A stretch of DNA of 40,339 nucleotides from Candidatus Lachnoclostridium pullistercoris (GTDB lineage Bacteria > Bacillota > Clostridia > Lachnospirales > Lachnospiraceae): positions 1 to 40,339 of the forward strand of contig DWWL01000009.1 in NCBI GenBank assembly GCA_019119775.1, in the 5' to 3' direction. This document shows positions 1 to 7,352 of this stretch, piece by piece. The position numbers and the translations under genes were made by a program. The notes under the pieces are model-generated. The model made no database searches. It saw only the letters and a list, made by a program, of their open reading frames with translations, and was not told the origin of the DNA. The first letter of the stretch is position 1. Each line of letters begins with the position of its first letter.

Positions 1-18
1 TATCATTGAATTCATCAT
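1..18 (-). CDS. Possible 5' end of a gene running off the left edge
   Basis: On the minus strand a TAAGGAG ribosome binding site (24-30) stands 5 bases before ATGATG (13-18), and the frame stays open for the six codons left in the window (MMNSMI). This is the usual look of a gene start here, but only six residues are visible, so no function can be given. Confidence 0.35.
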
Positions 19-74
19 ACAGACTCCTTATGTTTTTTCTGGACAATTAAACAATAAGACAAATCTGTATGATT

Positions 75-107
75 GGGAAGAGGTTTCGATCTCTTCCCTT
101 TATTTTT
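75..107 (+). terminator. Hairpin with T-rich tail
   Basis: GGGAAGAG (75-82) and CTCTTCCC (91-98) form an 8-bp stem with an 8-base loop, followed by TTTATTTTT. The orientation fits termination of plus-strand transcription entering from the left. The only gene visible to the left is a possible minus-strand start, so its partner is unclear. Confidence 0.5.
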
Positions 108-273
108 GCCAATGATAATTATACTCTAAGCGCTGGAAATTCCGGGAAAGGTCCGGCAGGAGAGGCAGCGGGCGTTGACAAAGAAAGGCGGCCCGGGTAT
201 ACTCAAGCTGCTGTTAGATTATGAACAGTTCTGCGGTGAACGATTGGACGCAGAACGCAGGGAGGTGACGAGG

Positions 274-762
274 ATGAGCCGGCTGACAGTGACAGAAGAG
301 AACGCGGCCCGGTGCAGGGAGGCAGTGGAGCTGATCGACGGAGTGTCAAAGCAGTTTAAGCGGCATTTTCCCCTGATCGAGGCGGGGGACAGCGGCCTGA
401 CCAGCGTGCAGAGACGGGTACTGGATTTTATACTTTTGGCCACGATGGAAGAGGAGATTTACCAGAAGGATGTGGAGGAGAAGTTTCACATCCGCCGCTC
501 TACCGCCACCGGCATTTTAAAGCTGATGGAGAAAAACGGGTTTATCCGCCGGGAGAGCGTGGAGAGGGACGCCCGCCTGAAGCGGATCGTGCCGACAGAG
601 AAGGCCGCGGCGCTGAGGGAGGAGGTTTTGGACTCCATCCACAGCCTGGAGCTTAAGATGGCGGAGGGGATCGGAAAAGAGGAGTTTGAAACCTGCATCC
701 GGGTGCTGGAGAAGATATCGGAGAACCTGTCACGGGATGAGAGGGAGGCAAAGAAGGGGTGA
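274..762 (+). CDS. MarR family transcriptional regulator
   Basis: A 162-residue winged-helix regulator of the MarR family. The central part contains the MarR pattern: a helix ending in LTSVQRRVLDFI, a recognition region around the RRSTATGILKLMEKNGF segment, and the wing with ESVERDARLKRIVPT, which resembles the D-x-R-x-K/R wing of MarR proteins. Start: I chose ATG at 274, preceded by GGAGG and GAGG, because it gives the normal MarR length. A TTG at 175 in the same frame, also with an AGGAG-like site, would add 33 residues. No gene of obvious target function is adjacent; downstream lies a toxin-antitoxin pair with its own promoter. The ligand and targets cannot be read from the sequence. Confidence 0.85.
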   Translation: MSRLTVTEENAARCREAVELIDGVSKQFKRHFPLIEAGDSGLTSVQRRVLDFILLATMEEEIYQKDVEEKFHIRRSTATGILKLMEKNGFIRRESVERDARLKRIVPTEKAAALREEVLDSIHSLELKMAEGIGKEEFETCIRVLEKISENLSRDEREAKKG

Positions 763-826
763 GAGGTGTGAGACAAGTCTTTAAGGAATGTACTCTTTGA
801 AAATATTTGATGAATGCTGAATTATC

Positions 827-855
827 TTGTGAATATGATAAAATAATGATAAAAT
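827..855 (+). promoter_or_regulatory. Promoter of toxin-antitoxin pair
   Basis: TTGTGA (827-832), a 17-base spacer and TAAAAT (850-855) form a good sigma-A type promoter in an AT-rich stretch upstream of the antitoxin gene. Inferred by match only. Confidence 0.5.
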
Positions 856-910
856 CAAGACAAAAAGATGACAGATAATGCAAAACAATAGAGAGAAGGG
901 AGAAATCACA

Positions 911-1171
911 GTGATACAAATTAGACCTGTTTCGGATTTGAGAAATAAATTTCCTGAGATTGAAAGGCTCGTCAATGAGGGGCAGCCGGTATATTTGACC
1001 AAAAACGGATACGGGGCGATGGTTGTGCTGAGTCTGGAGAAATATGCCAGCCTTACAGATAACATAGAGATGAAACTGGATGAGGCGGATAAGATAGCGG
1101 AAACCACGGAAGAAAGATTGAGCCATGACGATGTATTCCGAAAAGTAAGGAGTGTGATCCATGGCAAATAA
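911..1171 (+). CDS. Phd/YefM family antitoxin
   Basis: A small antitoxin of the Phd/YefM type that should bind the toxin encoded next and repress the shared promoter. The N-terminal part (IQIRPVSDLRNKFPEIE, then GQPVYLTKNGYGAMVVLSLEKY) is the typical DNA-binding and dimer fold of this family; the acidic, helical C-terminal tail would wrap the toxin. Start: GTG at 911 is preferred, with a GAAGGGAG site upstream, because family members begin at this isoleucine-rich strand; an ATG at 878 in frame would add 11 residues. The gene overlaps the toxin start by 11 bases, typical of co-translated pairs. Base composition is AT-richer than neighbouring genes, which may indicate acquisition by transfer. 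Confidence 0.9.
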   Translation: MIQIRPVSDLRNKFPEIERLVNEGQPVYLTKNGYGAMVVLSLEKYASLTDNIEMKLDEADKIAETTEERLSHDDVFRKVRSVIHGK

Positions 1172-1475
1172 GGAATATAGACTCCGGTATCTGCCTTTGT
1201 TTGAACAGGATCTGGTGCAGACGGTGAGTTATATTACAAATGTGCTGAAAAATCCAGACGCAGCAGAAAAGCTTGTGAATGATGCAGAGACGGCAATACT
1301 GGAGCGTTTGAATAATCCATTGGCATTTGAACCATATCCATCTGTAAAGAAGAGAAAATATCCTTATTATCGGATTTATGTGCGAAATTATGTGGTGTAT
1401 TACGTTGTTATAGAAGATGTGATGGAAGTTCGGAGATTTCTCTATGGGGCAAGGGATACGAATAGGTTTTTATAA
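1161..1475 (+). CDS. RelE/ParE family toxin
   Basis: A 104-residue toxin of the RelE/ParE superfamily, partner of the preceding Phd/YefM-type antitoxin. Visible features are the N-terminal RLRYLPLFEQDL strand and helix, the helix containing NPDAAEKLVNDAETAI, the PYPSVKKRKYPYYRIYVRNY beta segment and the C-terminal VMEVRRFLYGARD strand. RelE-type members cleave mRNA on the ribosome while ParE-type members poison gyrase; the sequence here (family often annotated as plasmid stabilisation system protein) does not settle which. It overlaps the antitoxin by 11 bases and lacks its own strong ribosome site, consistent with coupling. Like the antitoxin it is AT-richer than the surrounding genes. Confidence 0.88.
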   Translation: MANKEYRLRYLPLFEQDLVQTVSYITNVLKNPDAAEKLVNDAETAILERLNNPLAFEPYPSVKKRKYPYYRIYVRNYVVYYVVIEDVMEVRRFLYGARDTNRFL

Positions 1476-1568
1476 AAGATACAGGCCCCTATTAGGAAAT
1501 AATACATAGTTTCGTAAAACGTCCCATTCATCTGGAAAATCCCCCCATATCCTCAAACCCATCCCACG

Positions 1569-1620
1569 AAAAAAGCCTGATTCCACAAGGCTTTCTGAGA
1601 AAATCCCCATAGAATCAGGC
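1569..1620 (-). terminator. Terminator of tRNA-Arg
   Basis: Read on the minus strand, GCCTGATTC (1612-1620) pairs with GAATCAGGC (1575-1583), followed by TTTTTT (1569-1574). It lies directly downstream of tRNA-Arg. The 9-bp stem is perfect; the 28-base loop is long. The other bases between the toxin gene and this hairpin (1476-1568) show nothing I can name. Confidence 0.75.
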
Positions 1621-1631
1621 AAAATAAAAAA

Positions 1632-1703
1632 TGCACCTGATAGGAATCGAACCTACGCACGCGGCTCCGGAGGCCACTGCTCTATCCACTGAGCTACAGG
1701 TGC
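1632..1703 (-). tRNA. tRNA-Arg (anticodon CCG)
   Basis: The minus strand folds as a complete cloverleaf. The acceptor stem is GCACCTG/CAGGTGC with discriminator A, and the D arm is GCTC/GAGC. The anticodon stem is GTGGC/GCCGC with loop CTCCGGA, giving anticodon CCG (codon CGG, Arg). The T arm contains GGTTCGATTCC. No CCA is encoded, so it must be added after transcription. A promoter lies upstream and a terminator directly downstream, so it is a single-gene unit. Confidence 0.95.
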
Positions 1704-1713
1704 ATCGGCTATT

Positions 1714-1742
1714 ATATTACTACATTTTTCAGAATACTTCAA
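1714..1742 (-). promoter_or_regulatory. Promoter of tRNA-Arg
   Basis: On the minus strand TTGAAG (1737-1742), 17 bases and TAATAT (1714-1719) lie just upstream of the tRNA 5' end. Confidence 0.5.
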
Positions 1743-1890
1743 GTCCTTTTTTCCATTTTTTTCGGAAACGGCGGGCGGCGGAGGGGGAGAATGTCCATTT
1801 TTTCCCGGCCGTTTCTTGCTTTTTATACGATAGTTTGCTAGAATGAAAAGAAGGTTGCCAACAGGCGCCGTACAGGAGGATAAATCAGGA

Positions 1891-2772
1891 ATGAGAAATC
1901 AAAAGAAAAGAAGGGGAGGCCCTTTTTCAGGAGGAGACTGGCAGCGTTATCTGCGGTTTTTGGCCGTTCCTCTGATTGTCGTTATTTTGATTCTTGTCAT
2001 TGTCCTGGCAGACCGGAAGCCTGAGCCGGCGGTGTCCGCCGAGCAGACGGAGGAGACGGCGGGAGTTTCCGGGGACGGGGAAGAGCCCTCCGCAGAAACG
2101 GATGAGTCCGAAGAGAGCAGTTCTTCAGAGGATTCCGGGGAAACGGAGAGTGAAGGCGAAACGGAGTCTCAGACGGAGGAGGCACCGGCGGAGAGCACAG
2201 ATGATTCAGGGTTAAAGCGCAGCGATATTCCGGAGATTACTGCATTGATGGAAGAGTACTGTGCGGCGAAGGTTTCCTGTGACGCTGAGGCTATGTACCG
2301 CATTTACGGAAGAACGGACATGACAGGAGTGGAAGAACTGCGGCAGAGAATGCAGTACAGAGCCAGATATGTGGAAGACATTGAAAATGTGGCTTCCTAT
2401 ATCCTGCCGGGGATGGAGGACAATTCCTACATCGTTTACGTGACCGCGGACATCAAGTTCCGGGTGACGGACACGCTTGCACCCACCATTATGTGGTGCT
2501 ACGTGAGGATGGAGGACGACGGAACCTGGCATATTGTGGAGAATATGACTGCTGAGGAGGCGGAGTACGCCGTGAAGGCAGAACAGAGCGACGGAGTCAG
2601 ACAGCTGGCGGAGCAGGTGGACCAGGAACTGGAAGCTGCAATCGCATCTGATACCAGGCTGGCCAGCGCCTACGGCATTCTGCGGGAGGGAACGACAGTG
2701 CCCGATTCCGCCCAGACAGCCGGAGCGCAGACGGAGACGTCGGCCGGCGGGGAGAGCAGCTCCGCCCAGTGA
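1891..2772 (+). CDS. Membrane-anchored hypothetical protein with extracellular NTF2-like domain
   Basis: I do not recognise a named family. From the chosen ATG at 1891 (AGGAGG 11 bases upstream) the protein has 293 residues. It begins with a basic cytoplasmic tail (RNQKKRRGG) and then one membrane helix of about 20 residues (FLAVPLIVVILILVIVLA). Next is a long Ser/Glu/Thr-rich low-complexity linker of about 80 residues, and then a folded domain of about 110 residues with helices and strands (DIPEITALMEEYCAAK to TWHIVENM). The folded part resembles NTF2-like/SnoaL-type domains, a weak structural inference. The C-terminal tail is again Ala/Ser/Thr-rich. The topology suggests a type II membrane protein with the acidic stalk and domain outside. 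An in-frame ATG at 1843 lacks a ribosome site. Confidence 0.6.
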   Translation: MRNQKKRRGGPFSGGDWQRYLRFLAVPLIVVILILVIVLADRKPEPAVSAEQTEETAGVSGDGEEPSAETDESEESSSSEDSGETESEGETESQTEEAPAESTDDSGLKRSDIPEITALMEEYCAAKVSCDAEAMYRIYGRTDMTGVEELRQRMQYRARYVEDIENVASYILPGMEDNSYIVYVTADIKFRVTDTLAPTIMWCYVRMEDDGTWHIVENMTAEEAEYAVKAEQSDGVRQLAEQVDQELEAAIASDTRLASAYGILREGTTVPDSAQTAGAQTETSAGGESSSAQ

Positions 2773-2865
2773 CAGTGAGTCAAATATCCTGCAGCAGGCT
2801 GCGGGACATTAAATTTTCAGTGCGGCAGGACTGCTGGATGGAAAACCTGACCTTTCCGTCAGCTG

Positions 2866-2895
2866 CCGGATGGACATGCAGTCATGTTCATCCGG
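2866..2895 (+). promoter_or_regulatory. Long perfect-type hairpin upstream of queA
   Basis: A 13-base stem (2866-2878 with 2883-2895, one G-T wobble) closes on a 4-base CAGT loop. There is no T-run on either side, so it is not an ordinary intrinsic terminator; it may be a processed or regulatory RNA element or a degenerate terminator of the preceding gene. Confidence 0.4.
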
Positions 2896-2937
2896 CCCGC
2901 TGCCCGCAGAAATCAAAAAAGAGAGAGAACAAATAGC

Positions 2938-2967
2938 GCCCTGCAGACAGGTGACTGGCTGCAGGGC
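2938..2967 (+). promoter_or_regulatory. Second hairpin in the queA leader
   Basis: GCCCTGCAG (2938-2946) pairs perfectly with CTGCAGGGC (2959-2967) around a 12-base loop. It ends about 11 bases before the AGAGGAG ribosome site of queA. Placement suggests an effect on translation start, but this is inference. Confidence 0.4.
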
Positions 2968-2994
2968 GGTCTGGTAAAAGAGGAGATGAATGGC

Positions 2995-4038
2995 ATGGAT
3001 GTGAAAGATTTTTATTTTGATCTGCCCCAGGAGCTGATCGCCCAGGATCCGCTGGAGGACCGCTCAGCTTCGAGGCTGCTGGTGCTTGACAAGGACACGG
3101 GGGAGATTCAGCACAGGATTTTTAAGGATATTGTATCTTATCTGAGAAAAGGAGACTGTCTGGTCATCAACGATACAAAGGTGATTCCCGCCAGACTTTA
3201 CGGTGTAAAAGAGGGAACCCAGGCAAAGATCGAGGTACTTCTCTTAAAGCGCAGGGAGAAAGATGTGTGGGAGGTGCTGGTGAAACCGGGAAAGAAGGCC
3301 AGACCGGGAGCGGTGATCCAGTTTGGAGAGGGACTTCTCACAGGAACGGTCATCGACGTGGTGGAGGAGGGAAACCGGCTGATCCGTTTTTCCTATGAAG
3401 GAATTTTCGAGGAGATTCTGGACCAGCTGGGACAGATGCCCCTGCCGCCCTACATCACCCATCAGTTAAAGGATAAGAACCGGTATCAGACGGTCTATGC
3501 GAAGCACGAGGGCTCTGCGGCGGCTCCTACGGCCGGCCTGCATTTTACGGAAGAGCTGCTGAAGCAGATCGAGGATAAGGGCGTAAAGATCGCTCATGTG
3601 ACGCTCCATGTGGGACTGGGGACTTTCCGGCCAGTGAAGGTGGAAAATGTGCAGGACCATCATATGCACTCGGAATTCTACATTGTGGAGCCGGAGGAAG
3701 CAGAGAAGATTAACCGCACGAAGCAGGAAGGCGGCCGTGTGATCTGTGTCGGAACCACCAGCTGCCGGACGATAGAGTCGGCTGCCGGGGAGGACGGCGT
3801 GCTGAAAGCCGGCAGCGGCTGGACGGACATTTTTATCTATCCCGGCTATCGGTTCAAGATCCTGGACGCCCTGATCACCAATTTCCACCTTCCGGAGTCC
3901 ACACTGGTGATGCTGGTGTCCGCTCTGGCTGGAAGAGAGCACGTTCTGGCGGCTTATGAGGAGGCGATCCGGGAGAGATACCGGTTCTTCAGTTTTGGGG
4001 ATGCTATGTTTATCGCCTCTCATCCGGAGCAGGAGTAA
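2995..4038 (+). CDS. queA: S-adenosylmethionine:tRNA ribosyltransferase-isomerase QueA
   Basis: QueA transfers and isomerises the ribose of S-adenosylmethionine onto preQ1-modified tRNA, giving epoxyqueuosine at the wobble base of GUN-anticodon tRNAs. The 347-residue product matches the family in length and carries its hallmarks. These are the N-terminal [19 protein letters not shown], the [17 protein letters not shown] segment, [35 protein letters not shown] and the C-terminal [19 protein letters not shown]. Start: ATG 2995 lies 9 bases after AGAGGAG; an ATG at 2986 is too close to that site. No other queuosine gene is adjacent. The following gene is another RNA-modifying enzyme 56 bases downstream on the same strand. 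Confidence 0.97.
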   Translation: MDVKDFYFDLPQELIAQDPLEDRSASRLLVLDKDTGEIQHRIFKDIVSYLRKGDCLVINDTKVIPARLYGVKEGTQAKIEVLLLKRREKDVWEVLVKPGKKARPGAVIQFGEGLLTGTVIDVVEEGNRLIRFSYEGIFEEILDQLGQMPLPPYITHQLKDKNRYQTVYAKHEGSAAAPTAGLHFTEELLKQIEDKGVKIAHVTLHVGLGTFRPVKVENVQDHHMHSEFYIVEPEEAEKINRTKQEGGRVICVGTTSCRTIESAAGEDGVLKAGSGWTDIFIYPGYRFKILDALITNFHLPESTLVMLVSALAGREHVLAAYEEAIRERYRFFSFGDAMFIASHPEQE

Positions 4039-4094
4039 ATAGAATTTTTCCCACACATTGGATAAATGCAGAGAAAGCAGGAAACAGTACAATT

Positions 4095-5144
4095 ATGGAA
4101 GAAATGCGTCTGAATAAATATCTCAGCGACGCCGGCGTCTGTTCCCGCCGTGAGGCGGACCGCCTGATCGAGGCGGGAAAAGTGCTGGTGGACGGAGTTC
4201 CCGCTGTCATGGGAAGAAAGGTTGACGGCACGGAGTCGATCGTCTGCGACGGCGTGAGAGTAAACGGCAGAAAGAAGGAAAAAAAGGTCCTGCTGGCGGT
4301 GAATAAGCCCAGGGGGATCGTCTGCACCACCTCTGACAAGGACCGGGCAGAGAATATTGTGGAGTTTCTCCGCTATCCCACCAGGATCTATCCCATCGGG
4401 AGGCTGGACAAGGACTCCAGCGGCCTGATTCTCATGACAAACGAGGGGGATATCGTCAATAAGATTCTCCGCGGAAGCAACAACCACGAGAAGGAATATA
4501 TGGTCCGGGTAAACCGGCCCCTCACGGAGGAATTTCTGGAGCGGATGAGAAACGGGGTGGAGATTCTGGACACGGTGACAAAGCCCTGCACAGTGGAGAA
4601 GACCGGCAGCTACACGTTCCGCATCATCCTCACCCAGGGGCTGAACCGGCAGATCCGGCGGATGTGCGACGCCCTGGGCTACCGGGTGGTTTCCTTAAAG
4701 CGGGTCCGCATCATGAACATCCGTCTGGGAGATCTGCCTACCGGCTCTTACCGGGAAGTGACCGGGAAAGAGTGGGAGGAGCTGAACCGGCTGCTGGCCG
4801 GCTCCAGCAACAGACCGGGCGGTGCTGAGAAGGTGGAAGTGTCCGGCGGAGCAGTCCGGAGAGAGCAGCCCGGCGGCGCAGATCGTGCAGGAGTGTCCGG
4901 CAGAGCAGCCCGGAGAGAAACATCCGGCGGTGCGGATCGTGCAGGAGTGTTCCGCCACGGGGAGCTGGCAGGCGCTCCCCGCAGGACGGACCGGAAACAG
5001 TCATCCCGCCGGTCGGGGCAGGCAGAGTCCTCAGAAAAGACGTCCGGCGGGGAGAAACGGATTTTCCGGACGCCGATGCGCCGCTATGAGGAGCCGCAGG
5101 AAGGACAGGAGCGGCGGAATGTGTTTCACAGAAAAAAAGACTGA
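4095..5144 (+). CDS. rluF: RluF-type 23S rRNA pseudouridine synthase with repeat-bearing tail
   Basis: Pseudouridine synthase of the RsuA/RluB/RluF branch; the core is closest by eye to RluF, which modifies U2604 of 23S rRNA in E. coli. Residues 3-50 form an S4 RNA-binding domain (RLNKYLSDAGVCSRREADRL). The catalytic domain has the GRLDKDSSGL motif with its catalytic Asp, then NHEKEYMV and LTQGLNRQIRRMC, and ends near residue 238. After it comes a C-terminal tail of about 110 residues, rich in Arg, Gly, Ser and Glu. It includes an 18-residue unit present twice in tandem. Basic tails occur in RluF homologues, but this one is long. Four bases overlap nothing; ligA starts 25 bases downstream, suggesting one operon with queA and ligA. 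Confidence 0.88.
   Translation: MEEMRLNKYLSDAGVCSRREADRLIEAGKVLVDGVPAVMGRKVDGTESIVCDGVRVNGRKKEKKVLLAVNKPRGIVCTTSDKDRAENIVEFLRYPTRIYPIGRLDKDSSGLILMTNEGDIVNKILRGSNNHEKEYMVRVNRPLTEEFLERMRNGVEILDTVTKPCTVEKTGSYTFRIILTQGLNRQIRRMCDALGYRVVSLKRVRIMNIRLGDLPTGSYREVTGKEWEELNRLLAGSSNRPGGAEKVEVSGGAVRREQPGGADRAGVSGRAARRETSGGADRAGVFRHGELAGAPRRTDRKQSSRRSGQAESSEKTSGGEKRIFRTPMRRYEEPQEGQERRNVFHRKKD
4839..4946 (+). repeat. In-frame tandem repeat, 2 x 54 bp
   Basis: Two adjacent 54-bp units (4839-4892, 4893-4946) encode VSGGAVRREQPGGADRAG and VSGRAARRETSGGADRAG. A third unit begins with GTG TTC at 4947 and then diverges. Because 54 is a multiple of three the frame is kept. Confidence 0.85.
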
Positions 5145-5168
5145 GCGTAAGACGGAAAGGGAGGATCC

Positions 5169-7136
5169 ATGGAAGAAAAGATCAGGCGGATCAAGGAGCT
5201 GATCCGGATCATCAATGAGGCGGGGAAGGCGTACTACCAGGAAGACCGGGAGATCATGAGCAATTACGAGTACGACGCCCTCTACGACGAGCTGACGGCT
5301 CTGGAGAAAGAGACGGGGGTGGTTTTTGCCGGAAGCCCCACCCAGAACGTGGGCTATGAGGTGCTCAGCGAGCTGCCGAAGGAGGCTCATGAGAGCCCCA
5401 TGCTTTCCCTGAACAAGACGAAAAATGTGGATGAGCTGAGGGAGTGGCTGGGGGACCAGAAAGGTCTGCTGTCCTGGAAGATGGACGGCCTTACAGTGGT
5501 TCTCACCTATGAGAATGGAGTGCTCTCCAAAGCGGTCACCAGAGGAAACGGGGAGATCGGCGAGGTGATCACCAATAACGCCCGCGTCTTTGCCAATGTG
5601 CCCTTAAATATCGCCTACACCGGCCAGCTGGTGCTCAGAGGAGAGGCGGTGATCAAGTACTCGGATTTTGAGCGGATCAACGAGGAGATCGCCGATGTGG
5701 ATGCCAGATACAAAAATCCGCGAAACCTCTGCAGCGGCTCTGTGCGCCAGCTGAACAATGAGATCACCGCCAGGAGAAATGTTCATTTCTTTGCCTTTTT
5801 CCTGGTAAAGGCGGACGGGGTGGATTTTTCCAATTCCAGGGAAAAACAGTTTCTGTGGCTGCGGGAGCAGGGATTTGAGACGGTGGAGTGGAAGGATGTG
5901 ACGGCCGCCACGCTCTCAGAGGCTGTTCATGAATTTGCGGAGGCAGTGGAGAAAAATGACGTTCCCTCCGACGGACTGGTGCTTCTCTACGACGATATTG
6001 CCTACGGGGAATCACTGGGGAGAACGGCCAAATTTCCCAGGGATTCCATCGCGTTTAAATGGGCGGATGAGATTCAGGAGACCACCCTCTCTTATATTGA
6101 GTGGAGCCCGTCCAGAACGGGCCTCATAAACCCGGTGGCAGTGTTTGAGCCGGTGGAGCTGGAGGGGACTACGGTGAGCAGGGCCAGCGTTCACAATATC
6201 AGCATTATGGAATCTCTGGAACTGGGAGCCGGGGACCGGATCACCGTCTACAAGGCCAACATGATCATTCCCCAGATTGCCGACAATCTGACCAGGAGCG
6301 GCGTGAAGGACATCCCTGAGACCTGTCCTGTCTGCGGCGGGGCAACAGAGATCCGGAATGTGAGCGGAGTCAAGACACTTTACTGCACAAATCCGGACTG
6401 CCAGGCAAAAAAGATCAAGAGCTTCGCTCTCTTTGCCAGCCGGGACGCCTTAAATATTGACGGGCTGTCGGAGGCCACTCTGGAAAAATTCATCGGCGCC
6501 GGATTTATCCACGAGTACAGCGACATGTTTCATCTGGACCGCCATAGGGATGAGATCGTGGAGATGGAAGGTTTTGGGGAGAAGTCCTATGAAAATCTTA
6601 CGGCGGCGGCGAAGAAGGCTTCCGTCACCACCCTGCCCCGTCTGGTGTACGGCCTGGGGATCGCGGGAATCGGCCTGGCGAACGCGAAAATGCTCTGCCG
6701 CCATTTCCGCTATGATTTTGATGCCATGCGCCATGCTTCCAGAGAGGAGCTGACGGAGGTGGACGGAATCGGAGACGTGCTGGCGGAGGCGTGGACGGAG
6801 TTTTTTGCCAGCGAGAAAAACAACGGGATCGTGGACCGGCTTTTGAAAGAGCTGACGATTGAGAAAGAAGAGGAAGAAGGCGGCGATAAACCGCTTGAGG
6901 GGATGACATTTGTGATCACCGGGAGCGTGGAGCATTTTGCAAACCGCAAGGAACTGCAGGCTCTGATTGAGGCGAAGGGCGGAAAGGCCACTGGCAGCGT
7001 TACCTCGAAAACCACCTATCTGATCAACAATGACACGGAATCCAGCTCATCCAAAAATAAAAAGGCAAAAGAGCTGGGAATCCCTATCCTGTCGGAAGAA
7101 GATTTCCTGGAACTTCTGGAAAAGGCGGAAAAATAG
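5169..7136 (+). CDS. ligA: NAD-dependent DNA ligase LigA, divergent type
   Basis: Seals nicks in DNA using NAD+. The 655-residue product shows the LigA domain order. An N-terminal Ia domain contains YYQEDREIMSNYEYDALYDEL. The nucleotidyltransferase core has the KxDG motif as K104-M-D-G107 (Lys104 takes the AMP), then TRGNGEIGE and the GEAV strand. After the OB fold come a four-cysteine zinc finger (CPVCGG ... YCTNPDC), helix-hairpin-helix repeats, and a C-terminal BRCT domain from about residue 575 (LEGMTFVITGSVEHFANRKEL). Differences from the usual E-P-K-I-D-G and TRGDG..GEDVT motifs place it in a diverged LigA lineage. Whether it is the replicative ligase or a second copy cannot be told from this window. 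It ends convergently with metY. Confidence 0.95.
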   Translation: MEEKIRRIKELIRIINEAGKAYYQEDREIMSNYEYDALYDELTALEKETGVVFAGSPTQNVGYEVLSELPKEAHESPMLSLNKTKNVDELREWLGDQKGLLSWKMDGLTVVLTYENGVLSKAVTRGNGEIGEVITNNARVFANVPLNIAYTGQLVLRGEAVIKYSDFERINEEIADVDARYKNPRNLCSGSVRQLNNEITARRNVHFFAFFLVKADGVDFSNSREKQFLWLREQGFETVEWKDVTAATLSEAVHEFAEAVEKNDVPSDGLVLLYDDIAYGESLGRTAKFPRDSIAFKWADEIQETTLSYIEWSPSRTGLINPVAVFEPVELEGTTVSRASVHNISIMESLELGAGDRITVYKANMIIPQIADNLTRSGVKDIPETCPVCGGATEIRNVSGVKTLYCTNPDCQAKKIKSFALFASRDALNIDGLSEATLEKFIGAGFIHEYSDMFHLDRHRDEIVEMEGFGEKSYENLTAAAKKASVTTLPRLVYGLGIAGIGLANAKMLCRHFRYDFDAMRHASREELTEVDGIGDVLAEAWTEFFASEKNNGIVDRLLKELTIEKEEEEGGDKPLEGMTFVITGSVEHFANRKELQALIEAKGGKATGSVTSKTTYLINNDTESSSSKNKKAKELGIPILSEEDFLELLEKAEK

Positions 7137-7274
7137 AAAAGGGCGGCGTCTGTCTCCATGGCCAGGGCGAAAAAACGTTCCAGGCGGGCCATGTTCTCCC
7201 GGCCGGTACCGGCGTAAGCGGGATTTTTTCCCGGATGCCGGTGCTGGCGGCCGGGGCAGAGACGGCTGAAGCAT

Positions 7275-7328
7275 AAAAAAACTCCTCCCGAAAAGACTGT
7301 TCTGACAGTCCATTTTAGGCGGGAGGAG
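7275..7328 (-). terminator. Terminator of metY
   Basis: On the minus strand CTCCTCCCG (7320-7328) pairs with CGGGAGGAG (7282-7290), with an inner GACTGT/ACAGTC hairpin (7295-7310), followed by TTTTTTT (7275-7281). The rest of the gap to ligA (7137-7274) shows no gene I can support. Confidence 0.85.
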
Positions 7329-7352
7329 GACAACGTATGCTTTTTAGAAGAT

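Noticed and set aside
653-1162. Long minus-strand frames across marR and the antitoxin gene
   Set aside because: They are shadows of the plus-strand genes with no domain or ribosome site.
2773-2994. preQ1 riboswitch before queA
   Set aside because: Hairpins are present, but I could not find the short H-type pseudoknot pattern of preQ1-I or the preQ1-II layout.
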